This document shows, piece after piece, positions 43,168-51,457 of a stretch of DNA of 64,000 nucleotides. The notes under the pieces were generated by a model, which saw only the letters and a program-made list of their open reading frames with translations, made no database searches and had not been told where the DNA came from. The DNA comes from Sphingobacterium humi. Its GTDB lineage: Bacteria > Bacteroidota > Bacteroidia > Sphingobacteriales > Sphingobacteriaceae. The translations under genes and the position numbers were made by a program. The stretch is from contig NZ_WSQA01000009.1 of assembly GCF_009768885.1 (NCBI RefSeq), positions 1 to 64,000 of the forward strand. The letters run 5' to 3'. How positions within the stretch are numbered: position 1 is the stretch's first letter; every line of letters begins with the position of its first letter.

Positions 43168-44142
43168 ATGGCAATTTTAGTATATATAGAAAATACAGAT
43201 GGCGGTTTAAAGAAATCAGCATTCGAAGCTGCGGCTTATGCCAAAGCCATTGCTGATCAAAAAGGAGATACCCTGGTAGCCCTTTCCATTGGCGATGTAG
43301 CCGATGCAGAGCTTCAGAAGCTGGGTAAATACGGAGTAACGAAGGTATTAAACGCCAGTCAAGCAAACTTAAAGCAGTTTGTTAATAAAGCCTATGCAGC
43401 TATTATTGCTGCAGCAGCCAAACAAGAGCAAGCTTCCGTGGTGGTGCTTTCCAATTCCTTCAGCGGAAAAGGCCTGGCTCCACGTGTAGCCGCAAAATTA
43501 GATGCCGGCCTAGCCGATGGCGCAATCAGCCTACCAAGCTGGAATGGCAACGATATGGAGGTGAAAAAGACAGCCTTCTCCAACAAAGCATTTGCAACGG
43601 AAATTATCAGTTCCCCAGTGAAAGTAATTTCCTTGAGCCCGAATGCCTATGAATTGAAAGAATCTCCTGCAAGCGCTGAGATTGTTCCATTTACAGCCGA
43701 TGTAAATGCCAACGACCTCTCTGTTGTGTTGAAGGAAATTGTGCGTGCCACAGATAAAATCTCCCTTCCGGAGGCTGAAATCGTTGTTTCTGCCGGACGT
43801 GGATTAAAAGGACCAGAAAACTGGGCCATGGTAGAAGAGCTTGCAGACGTGCTTGGCGCTGCTACTGCCTGCTCGAAACCAGTTTCTGACGCGGGTTGGC
43901 GTCCGCACTCGGAGCACGTAGGACAAACTGGAATTGTCGTGAGCCCGAACTTGTATATCGCCATTGGCATTTCTGGTGCCATTCAACATTTGGCAGGGGT
44001 AAGTTCTTCCAAAACCATTGTGGTGATCAACAAAGATCCGGAAGCACCATTCTTTAAAGTAGCCGATTACGGAATCGTAGGCGATGCTTTCGAAGTGGTA
44101 CCGAAGCTTACCGAAGCCATCAGAAACTTAAAAAACAACTAG
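43168..44142 (+). CDS. etfA: Electron transfer flavoprotein, alpha subunit
   Basis: The 324-residue FAD-binding partner of EtfB has the family C-terminal signature (ETF alpha, residues about 200-320): VVSAGRGLKGPENWAMVEELADVLGAATACSKPVSDAGWRPHSEHVGQTG and IAIGISGAIQHLAGVSSSKTIVVINKDPEAPFF. Both key stretches are intact. It is cotranscribed with etfB and closed by a terminator 20 bases downstream. Confidence 0.96.
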   Translation: MAILVYIENTDGGLKKSAFEAAAYAKAIADQKGDTLVALSIGDVADAELQKLGKYGVTKVLNASQANLKQFVNKAYAAIIAAAAKQEQASVVVLSNSFSGKGLAPRVAAKLDAGLADGAISLPSWNGNDMEVKKTAFSNKAFATEIISSPVKVISLSPNAYELKESPASAEIVPFTADVNANDLSVVLKEIVRATDKISLPEAEIVVSAGRGLKGPENWAMVEELADVLGAATACSKPVSDAGWRPHSEHVGQTGIVVSPNLYIAIGISGAIQHLAGVSSSKTIVVINKDPEAPFFKVADYGIVGDAFEVVPKLTEAIRNLKNN

Positions 44143-44163
44143 ACTAAACTAAACAATGAACGG

Positions 44164-44201
44164 GTGGCCTTGGTTAAAATTAACAAGGTCACTTTTTTTT
44201 T
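44164..44201 (+). terminator. Terminator after etfA
   Basis: A stem of about 13 bp (44164-44177 and 44180-44192, one bulge, G-T pair) is followed by nine T residues. Confidence 0.85.
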
Positions 44202-44245
44202 GGGTTGAATATTAGCATCTTTGTATTTCCATTAACGAGTTGTAG

Positions 44246-44893
44246 ATGAAGAAAATCAAGTTAGATATCGTAGGCCTATCCTATAGCCAAACGCAATCAG
44301 GAGCCTATGCATTAGTGCTGGGAGAGGTAGCAGGCAACCGACGGTTACCCGTTATTATTGGAGGATTCGAAGCCCAATCTATTGCGGTGGAGATTGAAAA
44401 AATGACCCCTAGTAGGCCATTAACCCATGATTTGTTCAAAGCATTTGCCGATACGTTTACCATAAAATTGGAAGAAGTATTGATCTATAACCTGGTTGAC
44501 GGCATTTTCTTCGCCAAGCTTATCTGCAACGATGGCACGAAAACCGTGGAAATTGACGCCCGTACTTCCGACGCCGTTGCCCTGGCCGTGCGCTTTGAAA
44601 GCCCCATCTATACCTACGACTTTATCATGAATACCGCCGGTATCGTGATTGAGGGTAACGATTTCGCCTTTTTGGAAAACATCGAAAATGTGGGCGCTTA
44701 CAAACAGACCGAAACCCCGGCTGCTGAAAAAGAAACCCCGGCCGAGAAAAAAGAACCCCAAAAGAATAAACCATCCCCATATGCTTCCCTAACCATGGAG
44801 CAATTAGAGAAAACCCTGGAAAAAGCCATAGAAAACGAACAATACGAAACGGCGGCCAAAATCAGGGATGAAATTGAGAAAAGAAAATCCTAA
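44246..44893 (+). CDS. Bifunctional-nuclease (DUF151) and UVR-motif protein
   Basis: This 215-residue protein has the bifunctional nuclease domain at its N-terminus (LDIVGLSYSQTQSGAYALVLGEVAGNRRLPVIIGGFEAQSIAVEIE and EIDARTSDAVALAVRFESPIYTYDFIM), a Glu/Lys/Pro linker, and a C-terminal UvrB/UvrC-type motif (SLTMEQLEKTLEKAIENEQYETAAKIRDEIEKRK). Proteins of this type are common in Bacteroidota; the nuclease activity is described for plant homologues. The nucleoside permease gene follows after 32 bases, so the two may be cotranscribed. Confidence 0.88.
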   Translation: MKKIKLDIVGLSYSQTQSGAYALVLGEVAGNRRLPVIIGGFEAQSIAVEIEKMTPSRPLTHDLFKAFADTFTIKLEEVLIYNLVDGIFFAKLICNDGTKTVEIDARTSDAVALAVRFESPIYTYDFIMNTAGIVIEGNDFAFLENIENVGAYKQTETPAAEKETPAEKKEPQKNKPSPYASLTMEQLEKTLEKAIENEQYETAAKIRDEIEKRKS

Positions 44894-44925
44894 GTCAAGC
44901 TTTTTACCAAATCTCATCTATACGC

Positions 44926-46299
44926 ATGTCTATCAAACTTCGGTTAACTATGATGAACTTCCTGCAGTTTTTTGTCTGGGGAGCATGGTTAATCACCATT
45001 GCCAACTATTGGTTCGGCACTAAACAATGGGATGGAACACAATTTGGCGCAATCTTCTCTACCATGGGAATCGCCTCTTTATTTATGCCTACCCTCATGG
45101 GAATTATTGCCGACCGCTGGGTCAATGCCGAAAAACTATACGTCGGCTTGCATTTCCTCTACGCCATCTGCATGATTTACCTGGCCCAGGTGCAAGACCC
45201 GGGTAGCTTCTTCACCGTCATTCTGTTGGCCATGTGCTGTTACATGCCTACCCTGGCCCTGTCGAACTCCATCGCTTATTCCGCACTGACACAAGGCAAC
45301 TACGACCTGATAAAGGCCTTCCCTCCCATTCGGGTATGGGGCACAGTAGGTTTTATTGCCGCCATGTGGATCACGAACCTCAGTGGCAGCAAAGCCACCG
45401 AAGGGCAGTTTTATATTGCCGCCGCCGGATCGATCCTCTTAGGTATTTATTCCATCTTCAACCTCCCGAAATGCCCACCGCAACACCATACGAAAGAAAA
45501 TGCAAGCCTCGCACAACTCTTAGGCCTGGAAGCCTTTAAGTTGTTTGCCAACTATAAAATGGCCTTGTTCTTTATCTTTTCCATGTTTTTGGGGGCGGCT
45601 CTTCAGTTGACGAATGCCTACGGCGATGTCTTTTTAGATGAGTTTAAATTCTTCCCGAAATATGCCGACTCGATTGTGGTGAAATACTCGACCATTATTA
45701 TGTCAATTTCCCAGATCTCGGAAACCCTCTTTATCCTGGCGATCCCCTTCTTCCTGAAACGCTTCGGCATTAAGCAGGTGATGCTGATTGCCATGGTGGC
45801 TTGGGTGCTGCGCTTCGGGCTTTTCGCCTATGGCGACCCTTCCTCCGGCTTATGGATGATTATCCTTTCCTGTATTGTTTACGGGATGGCCTTCGACTTT
45901 TTCAACATCTCAGGTTCCCTTTTTGTGGAAACCACCACCAACAACCAGATCCGCTCATCGGCGCAGGGTCTATTTATGATGATGACCAATGGATTTGGTG
46001 CGGTTTTAGGCTCCCGCGTTTCGGGATGGGTAATCGATAAGTATTATACCCTTTCTTTTACCGATAGCAGCAGCTTAGCCAGCTTCTTGGATACCAGCAG
46101 TGATAACAGCTCCTTGTTAAACTTTATCGCCTCCAGAGGCGTGCAAGTAAGCAATGGCCTCTTCGATCAAGCCATCCATTTAAAAGATTGGCGCCACATC
46201 TGGATTGCCTTCGCTATTTATACGCTGATTATTGCGGTGCTGTTCGCCATCTTATTCCGTCATAAACACGAAACCACTACCAAGGTAGAGCATCCTTAG
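44926..46299 (+). CDS. Nucleoside permease (NupG-like MFS)
   Basis: This 457-residue inner-membrane protein is of the nucleoside:proton symporter family: MSIKLRLTMMNFLQFFVWGAWLITIANYWF, then STMGIASLFMPTLMGIIADRWVNAEKLYVGLH and IKAFPPIRVWGTVGFIAAMWI. About 12 membrane segments are visible, and between segments 11 and 12 is a Ser-rich loop (SFTDSSSLASFLDTSSDNSSLL). It would import nucleosides. A strong terminator follows. Confidence 0.9.
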   Translation: MSIKLRLTMMNFLQFFVWGAWLITIANYWFGTKQWDGTQFGAIFSTMGIASLFMPTLMGIIADRWVNAEKLYVGLHFLYAICMIYLAQVQDPGSFFTVILLAMCCYMPTLALSNSIAYSALTQGNYDLIKAFPPIRVWGTVGFIAAMWITNLSGSKATEGQFYIAAAGSILLGIYSIFNLPKCPPQHHTKENASLAQLLGLEAFKLFANYKMALFFIFSMFLGAALQLTNAYGDVFLDEFKFFPKYADSIVVKYSTIIMSISQISETLFILAIPFFLKRFGIKQVMLIAMVAWVLRFGLFAYGDPSSGLWMIILSCIVYGMAFDFFNISGSLFVETTTNNQIRSSAQGLFMMMTNGFGAVLGSRVSGWVIDKYYTLSFTDSSSLASFLDTSSDNSSLLNFIASRGVQVSNGLFDQAIHLKDWRHIWIAFAIYTLIIAVLFAILFRHKHETTTKVEHP

Positions 46300-46322
46300 G
46301 GTTTAACTTCCTCCTTATACCA

Positions 46323-46356
46323 GCGCCCGGCATAGCAACCTATGCCGGGCGCTTTT
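46323..46356 (+). terminator. Terminator after the nucleoside permease gene
   Basis: A 12-bp perfect GC-rich stem (46323-46334 and 46341-46352), six-base loop, then TTTT. Confidence 0.88.
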
Positions 46357-46435
46357 GGTAAATACCGATGAATCTGCGCAGGATATGACAGCTTGTTCCC
46401 GCTATGCACACCTTTTTCTATGCCCTATGAAACCT

Positions 46436-46500
46436 TATTGCAAAGGGGATTGATACGGGTGTGAAAGGGGAGTGAAAGGGATCTGAAAAGGGGCTATAAA
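46436..46500. repeat. Pyrimidine-rich interspersed repeat, copy 3 (inverted)
   Basis: The reverse complement of this segment carries the core ACCCGTATCAATCCCCTTTG (46441-46460), as in copies 1 and 2. It lies in the 346-base gap between the nucleoside permease and the beta-helix lipoprotein gene; nothing else but terminators is there. Confidence 0.75.
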
Positions 46501-46581
46501 AGCGGAAGTAGGTAGAAGGTCGGAAGGAATAGGGAGCTATCCTTTGCAGAACTCGTAAAAAGAAGGCTAGGCTATAAGCAC

Positions 46582-46607
46582 AAAAAAGCCCCCAATTTGG
46601 GGGCCTT
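46582..46607 (-). terminator. Terminator after the beta-helix lipoprotein gene
   Basis: On the minus strand a GGGGGC...GCCCCC stem (46588-46593 with 46599-46604, five-base loop) ends in TTTTTT. It is about 39 bases past the stop. Confidence 0.82.
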
Positions 46608-46645
46608 CCTATGTACTATGGTTAATATGTTTAACGCTTTTTTGC

Positions 46646-47815
46646 TTAGAATTTGTAAGCTGTCCAGCTGAATGCAGCGGTGTTAGCACCTTTTAAGCCA
46701 GCTTGTGCTTTAATGCCTTCTGCACCGTTTAATTTCACAGGCGCTTTATCTAAACCGTTAGCAGCATCTACTGTGTAAGCAATGGTTGTAGCAGCATCGC
46801 CAGTATCTTCTGGTTTGCTTCCGCTTAAGTCGATCAATGAATTCGGAAGGCTTGTTCCTTCACCGAATTTGAAGTAAGCGTTGGTGATGGTTCCTTTTGC
46901 TTTTCTTCTGATTTTAACAACTTCAGTCATCATCGATCTTGAACCTACAGCAGCCGCATTGTTGATGATGGTTAAGCCATCGATGGTGAAGTGAGACTGT
47001 AGTTTAAAGCTTGGGTTTTTACCGTCCATGTTTCCATCAGCTTCAATTCCACGTGGATCATCGGTAGCATCTGAGTAGCCTTTTTCACGGATACCGTAAG
47101 CATTGGTGATTTTACCGGTGTAACCTTGAGTAAAGTCGAACATATCATCAGAACAGTTTACCACTAAGATGTTGTCTACATTTACCGTTCCACCGAAAAA
47201 TTCGATCGCGTCATCAGCACCGTAAGTTAAATAGATGTTGCTGATTTTGGTACCATTTCCAACAGCATTTAACGTTAAGCCGTTATGCTCTTTGCTACCA
47301 TCGATACGAGCACCAGTGTAAGCGATTTTCACGAAGTTTAAGATACCAGAGTTATCGCTAGGTTTATCACCACCGTATAATACGGATGTGTTAATTTCTG
47401 TTCCCCAAGTCAGGGTTTTTTCGTCACTAGAGATTGGCGCATAACCGTTGATAATGATACCACCCCAATCACCTTCTTTAGGTGCTGCTGCACTTGAAGT
47501 AAATACGATAGGTTTGTCAGCTGTACCTTGTGCATCAATTTTTGCACCTTGTTCCACCAATAAATAAACCGATGTACCGCCATCTTTTGCTTTAATCGTT
47601 GTTCCAGCAGGAATCTTTAAGGTAGCACCCTTTTCTACAATTACCGTACCTGTCATTGTGTACTCTACATTAGCATCTAAGACCATGTCTTTGGAGATCT
47701 TACCAATTAATTCTTTTTCTCCTTTTTGGATTGGACCTACAGTCGGATCATCTGTTGAACATGCGCTAAGGGCAAACACGCCAGCTGCTAAAATTGAGAA
47801 TAACTTTGTCTTCAT
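46646..47815 (-). CDS. Beta-helix lipoprotein, partner of the TonB receptor
   Basis: This about 389-residue lipoprotein (lipobox FALSAC) has many short repeats of a right-handed beta-helix (VIVEKGATLKIPAGTTIKAKDGG, GGIIINGYAP, GLTLNAVGNGTKISNIYLTYGADDAIEFFGGTVNVDNILVVNCSDDMFDFTQG). It follows the TonB receptor gene by 69 bases, so they form an operon and the lipoprotein probably binds the receptor's cargo or surface. An ATG also exists at 47821 (two residues more). The spacer carries a copy of the hexamer box found before the receptor gene. Cargo unknown. Confidence 0.78.
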   Translation of the reverse strand: MKTKLFSILAAGVFALSACSTDDPTVGPIQKGEKELIGKISKDMVLDANVEYTMTGTVIVEKGATLKIPAGTTIKAKDGGTSVYLLVEQGAKIDAQGTADKPIVFTSSAAAPKEGDWGGIIINGYAPISSDEKTLTWGTEINTSVLYGGDKPSDNSGILNFVKIAYTGARIDGSKEHNGLTLNAVGNGTKISNIYLTYGADDAIEFFGGTVNVDNILVVNCSDDMFDFTQGYTGKITNAYGIREKGYSDATDDPRGIEADGNMDGKNPSFKLQSHFTIDGLTIINNAAAVGSRSMMTEVVKIRRKAKGTITNAYFKFGEGTSLPNSLIDLSGSKPEDTGDAATTIAYTVDAANGLDKAPVKLNGAEGIKAQAGLKGANTAAFSWTAYKF

Positions 47816-47843
47816 AATCATTTAATTTTCAACAAAGAAAACG

Positions 47844-47877
47844 TTTACTAATGTACTCTTTGTTAGGTGTTTATTAA
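47844..47877 (-). promoter_or_regulatory. Putative Pho-box-like element before the beta-helix gene
   Basis: On the minus strand TTAATA-AACAC-CTAACA (47861-47877) nearly repeats the box upstream of the receptor gene; 16 of 18 bases agree over the extended element. After 10 bases comes TAGTAAAC, which is a poor -7. It may allow separate regulation of the lipoprotein gene within the operon. Confidence 0.35.
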
Positions 47878-47884
47878 TTTTTTG

Positions 47885-50632
47885 TTAAAACTTATAGGAT
47901 AAACCCAGGCTAAAATCAACCCCACGTTTGTAACTCTCCAAAAGGAAATCGGGCTGCCCATTACTGAATTCACGTAATAATTTACGCTCTGGATTTAAGA
48001 TGTTTTCGGCCTTTACATTGATACCAATCTTCTTTTTAAGGGTACTCTGCAAGACGAAATCTAAGCTTGGTATGCCCTTTTCAATAATGTTCTGATAACC
48101 GGCAGTACCGATGGAATACACGCGATCGGCAAAGTAATTGAACACTACCGACGGTTGCAGATCCAGGTTGCGCATGTGCATTTTATAGGATAAATCGGCG
48201 TTCACCAATACGGGTGATGCCCCTTCCAGCTTGTCTTTATCGTTAGAGAATCCTCCTTTTTCGCGAATCAGGTTTTGCACCGAATGTAGATAAGCCACAT
48301 TCAAACCTCCTGATAGCACATTGGTACCATACGTATTCTCAGACTTGATTAGGTCTTTCTTCACTTCCAATTCAACCCCATACACCTGGGCATCTTTACC
48401 TACGTTTAAGAAGGTCAGGGTATTCCCTGCCGAAGGTACTTCCACGCGGGAAATAGGATCGTTAATTTTCTTGAAGAAGGCTGTAACAGCGACTAACTCG
48501 CCATTTTCTGGATACATTTCCCACTTCACATCCGCATTATAGGTCGTCGACGGAATCAACTCCGGATTACCCTGAGTGAAGTTATTATTTCCGCGATAAC
48601 GCATCGGCGCTAGCTCGATAAACTGTGGCAGGGTGTAAGTTTTGCTACCTGACGCACGCACAATCATCTTTTCGTTCAGGTTGTATTTCAAGTTTAAGCT
48701 TGGCAAGAAAAAGCCCTTATTCAACTTTGTGAAGTTGTTGGTTGAAAAATCGGGGGTATTGCTCAGGAAGCTGATGGTTTGATTGACCTGATCGTAACGG
48801 AAGCCTAAGATGGCGGTAAATGCTTCGCTAAACTGGTATGTTCCGCTGGCCAAGGCACTGTTTACTTGTTTTTTACCACGATAGAAAAAGGGTTTCATTT
48901 TCTCGGCCACGGTACTTCCGCCCATATCGGTGCTTAAGTCGAAGTACTTGCCGGCACCCTCTTGGTTTAAGATGGCGTCTACATTATCCATATCGATGGT
49001 TGGGAATTCGGCTGCTAGCATCTTATGGTTAAGCTCCCAGAAATCGAAATCACGTTGGGTATGGTTTCCATTATAACCCACTTCAATTTTGCGGTCTAGT
49101 CCACCTTCATTGGCTATTTTATAGGCAACAATGGCTTTGGATACCAACCCGGTTTCCGTCATATTCGAGAAATAACGTTGGTTTTCACCGGAACTGTTAT
49201 AACTGAAGCCTAAGTTGTTGTTTTTAAAGATGAAAGTATTCAACCGACGGTCTGGTTCATTCCCGATGGCGTAGTTAAGGCCTGCGCCTAAATCGGCACT
49301 CCAGGTATCATTGAAATTCAATTTACCATGCAATTGGTTGACGAAGATATGGTTGTCATTCACCTGTTGACGACGTCTGTAAACAATATCATTATCCCCA
49401 TCGCCGGTACCTACGTCGCGACCGTTAAAGTCACGCAGGTCTTGCGTCTGATCGTGGATATACAAGGAGTTAAAGCTTAAAGCATTGTTATCCCATCCGT
49501 AGCGTAGGTTTAACATGGCACTCTGGGCTACCTTATATTCATTGGTTACAAACTTCTGGCTCATCAATTCCGACCCGGCATCTGAACTTTGTTGGATAAG
49601 GCCATCGTATTTCTTGTACTTCGAATCCATGCTTCCGACGAAGAATAGGCTTAATGGATTATTACCCAGCATAAAACGACGATTTCCTAGGATACGGAAG
49701 CTGGAGTTAAACAGGTTGTTCTGCGCACTAGGGTTCCATTTGTTTTTGAAACTGTATTGCGAGAAATCGGTAATATTAGGTTTTGATCCGCCTGGCAGGC
49801 TACCGAACCAATTGGTGCCATCAATTCTTCTGAAATTATCAGCGCCTACGGTTTGGGAGTTGCCTCCGCCGGAAATCGCAATTTCTAAGCTGTTGCCTGT
49901 AGCTTCTTTGGTAAAGATATCGACGTTCGCACCGGCAACATCCCCTCCTATTTGCGAATTGAAGGTTTTGTTTACATTGATGCTCTGGATTACATCGGAG
50001 CTAAAGAAATCTAAGGAGATATTTTTATATAAAGGGTCTTCCGATGGCAAAGGCAATCCGTTTAAGGATGAAGAGTTGTATCTGTCGCCTAATCCACGCA
50101 CAAATACGTTCTTCGCACCTTCTTGTCTAGATACACCGGCCATTTTTGTTAAGGCTGCACGCGCATCACTAACCCCTTTTCTGGAAAGTTCTTGGGTACC
50201 GATCGATTCGACCATTAAGTTGGACTTGCGTCTTTCCTCCAAAAGTGCAAGTTCACTGGCCTTTTCACGACGGCGGGTTACCACCACTTCCTCAATTACG
50301 GCATCTTTATTCTTTAAGGCAAAGGATACAAATTCCGTATCGGTATTGCCTAAGGTGAATTTCACCTCTTGCGCATCATAGCCCATGATGCTGGCACGAA
50401 TTAAATATTCCGAAGCCTTATCTGAAGGTAGTGGAATAAAGAATTCGCCTTTTTCATTGGTGGTCGTTCCTAATGGTGAGTTCGCAATGGTAATCGTTGC
50501 GCCCTTTAAAGGTGTGTAGTTTTCGACATCTACAACCACCCCTTTTACGCCATATGCCGCTTGTTGTGCATATGCAACTACCGTTGCAACACAAAGGAGC
50601 ATGATGGAAACAAATGTTTTAATACAATTCAT
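47885..50632 (-). CDS. TonB-dependent outer-membrane receptor
   Basis: This 915-residue protein has a signal peptide (to about residue 22, AYAQ), a CarboxypepD_reg-like domain (GVVVDVENYTPLKGATITIANSPLGTTTNEKGEFFI), the plug (ARAALTKMAGVSRQEGAKNVFVRGLGDRYNSSSLNGLPLPSEDPLYKNISLDFFSSDVIQSINVNKTF) and a beta-barrel ending in LGLSYKF. It is not of SusC type and no SusD follows; instead a beta-helix lipoprotein gene is downstream. The start ATG is 16-20 bases after a TAGTTTTG box. The receptor diverges from the ABC system genes. The cargo might be a metal, phosphate compound or glycan. Confidence 0.87.
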   Translation of the reverse strand: MNCIKTFVSIMLLCVATVVAYAQQAAYGVKGVVVDVENYTPLKGATITIANSPLGTTTNEKGEFFIPLPSDKASEYLIRASIMGYDAQEVKFTLGNTDTEFVSFALKNKDAVIEEVVVTRRREKASELALLEERRKSNLMVESIGTQELSRKGVSDARAALTKMAGVSRQEGAKNVFVRGLGDRYNSSSLNGLPLPSEDPLYKNISLDFFSSDVIQSINVNKTFNSQIGGDVAGANVDIFTKEATGNSLEIAISGGGNSQTVGADNFRRIDGTNWFGSLPGGSKPNITDFSQYSFKNKWNPSAQNNLFNSSFRILGNRRFMLGNNPLSLFFVGSMDSKYKKYDGLIQQSSDAGSELMSQKFVTNEYKVAQSAMLNLRYGWDNNALSFNSLYIHDQTQDLRDFNGRDVGTGDGDNDIVYRRRQQVNDNHIFVNQLHGKLNFNDTWSADLGAGLNYAIGNEPDRRLNTFIFKNNNLGFSYNSSGENQRYFSNMTETGLVSKAIVAYKIANEGGLDRKIEVGYNGNHTQRDFDFWELNHKMLAAEFPTIDMDNVDAILNQEGAGKYFDLSTDMGGSTVAEKMKPFFYRGKKQVNSALASGTYQFSEAFTAILGFRYDQVNQTISFLSNTPDFSTNNFTKLNKGFFLPSLNLKYNLNEKMIVRASGSKTYTLPQFIELAPMRYRGNNNFTQGNPELIPSTTYNADVKWEMYPENGELVAVTAFFKKINDPISRVEVPSAGNTLTFLNVGKDAQVYGVELEVKKDLIKSENTYGTNVLSGGLNVAYLHSVQNLIREKGGFSNDKDKLEGASPVLVNADLSYKMHMRNLDLQPSVVFNYFADRVYSIGTAGYQNIIEKGIPSLDFVLQSTLKKKIGINVKAENILNPERKLLREFSNGQPDFLLESYKRGVDFSLGLSYKF

Positions 50633-50652
50633 AGTATGTTAATATTATGTTG

Positions 50653-50730
50653 CAAAACTATAAGCTAGTTGTTAGGTGAATATTAAGCATCGATTATCTT
50701 AATATGAGCCATTTATTAAGTTATTGTTAA
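50653..50730 (-). promoter_or_regulatory. Putative Pho-box-like promoter of the TonB receptor gene
   Basis: On the minus strand: TTAACA-ATAAC-TTAATA (50714-50730), 27 bases, TTAATA-TTCAC-CTAACA (50670-50686), 9 bases, then the -7 box TAGTTTTG (50653-50660). The two boxes are 44 bases apart, exactly four 11-base periods, so all hexamers face the same side of the helix. A dyad TATTAAG-N10-CTTAATA (50681-50704) overlaps. PhoB/PhoP-type control is an inference; a metal regulator is also possible. Confidence 0.45.
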
Positions 50731-50808
50731 CGACACTTGTAGGGGAAGATTCCTAGTTAATATTGGGAGAAGCGGAGGAATTGTAGTAAATTGCAACAAA
50801 GTAACATT

Positions 50809-51456
50809 ATGGGTGAAATTGTCTTAAGTACTGAAAATCTAGCTTATCAGTACCCGAAAGGGAGCAAGCTGCACTTCGAGGACCTTCGTATTATGCAGCA
50901 ACAACATACCTTAATATTAGGGGAGTCCGGATCGGGGAAATCAACCTTACTGAACCTGATTGCTGGTTTTTCGAAACCCAGCACGGGAAGAGTAACCATC
51001 CTACAGCAGGATCTCTATCAACTTCAGGAAAGCAAATTGGATAAATTCCGGGCGCAACACCTGGGCTTTATATTCCAGGAAGCACATTTGCTGAAAAACC
51101 TTACGGTAAGTGAAAACATTAAATTAGCCCAATCTTTGGCTGGCTTGCCGGTGCAGGAAGAGGCGATTATGCACGTGCTGGGCAAGCTGCAACTGGAAGG
51201 TCTGGCCCATCGGAAGCCCAATGAGCTGAGCCGTGGTCAGGTGCAACGCGTCGCTATTGCCAGGTCTTTAATCAATAAACCCGCTTTATTGATTGCCGAT
51301 GAACCGACAGCTTCCCTGGACGATAAAAACACCTTCCTGGTGATTGAATTGATTAAAGCGCTGGCCGATGAACAGGGCAGCACCTTGATTATCTCGACGC
51401 ATGACAAGCGCTTAAAAGACGAATTCAGTACTAATTATCAACTTTCTGCTTTATAA
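50809..51456 (+). CDS. ABC transporter ATP-binding protein (LolD/MacB type)
   Basis: This 215-residue ATPase has Walker A (LGESGSGKSTLLNLI), the LSRGQVQRVAIARSL signature and Walker B (LLIADEPTASLD), all intact. It powers the FtsX-like permease encoded 2 bases downstream. The frame opens at a TTG (50791) but ATG 50809 (MGEIVLSTENLAYQYPKG) is the better start. The gene diverges from the TonB receptor gene with a shared control region. By layout (ATPase, His-rich permease, DUF3299-like protein) it may belong to a zinc-linked system like Vibrio Zrg; that is from memory and needs a search. Confidence 0.9.
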   Translation: MGEIVLSTENLAYQYPKGSKLHFEDLRIMQQQHTLILGESGSGKSTLLNLIAGFSKPSTGRVTILQQDLYQLQESKLDKFRAQHLGFIFQEAHLLKNLTVSENIKLAQSLAGLPVQEEAIMHVLGKLQLEGLAHRKPNELSRGQVQRVAIARSLINKPALLIADEPTASLDDKNTFLVIELIKALADEQGSTLIISTHDKRLKDEFSTNYQLSAL

Positions 51457-51457
51457 T

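Noticed and set aside
49515..50381. 288-codon open frame on the plus strand opposite the TonB receptor gene
   Set aside because: It lies wholly inside the receptor gene, its translation is leucine/serine/proline-rich without domain features, and the minus-strand frame is clearly the real protein.
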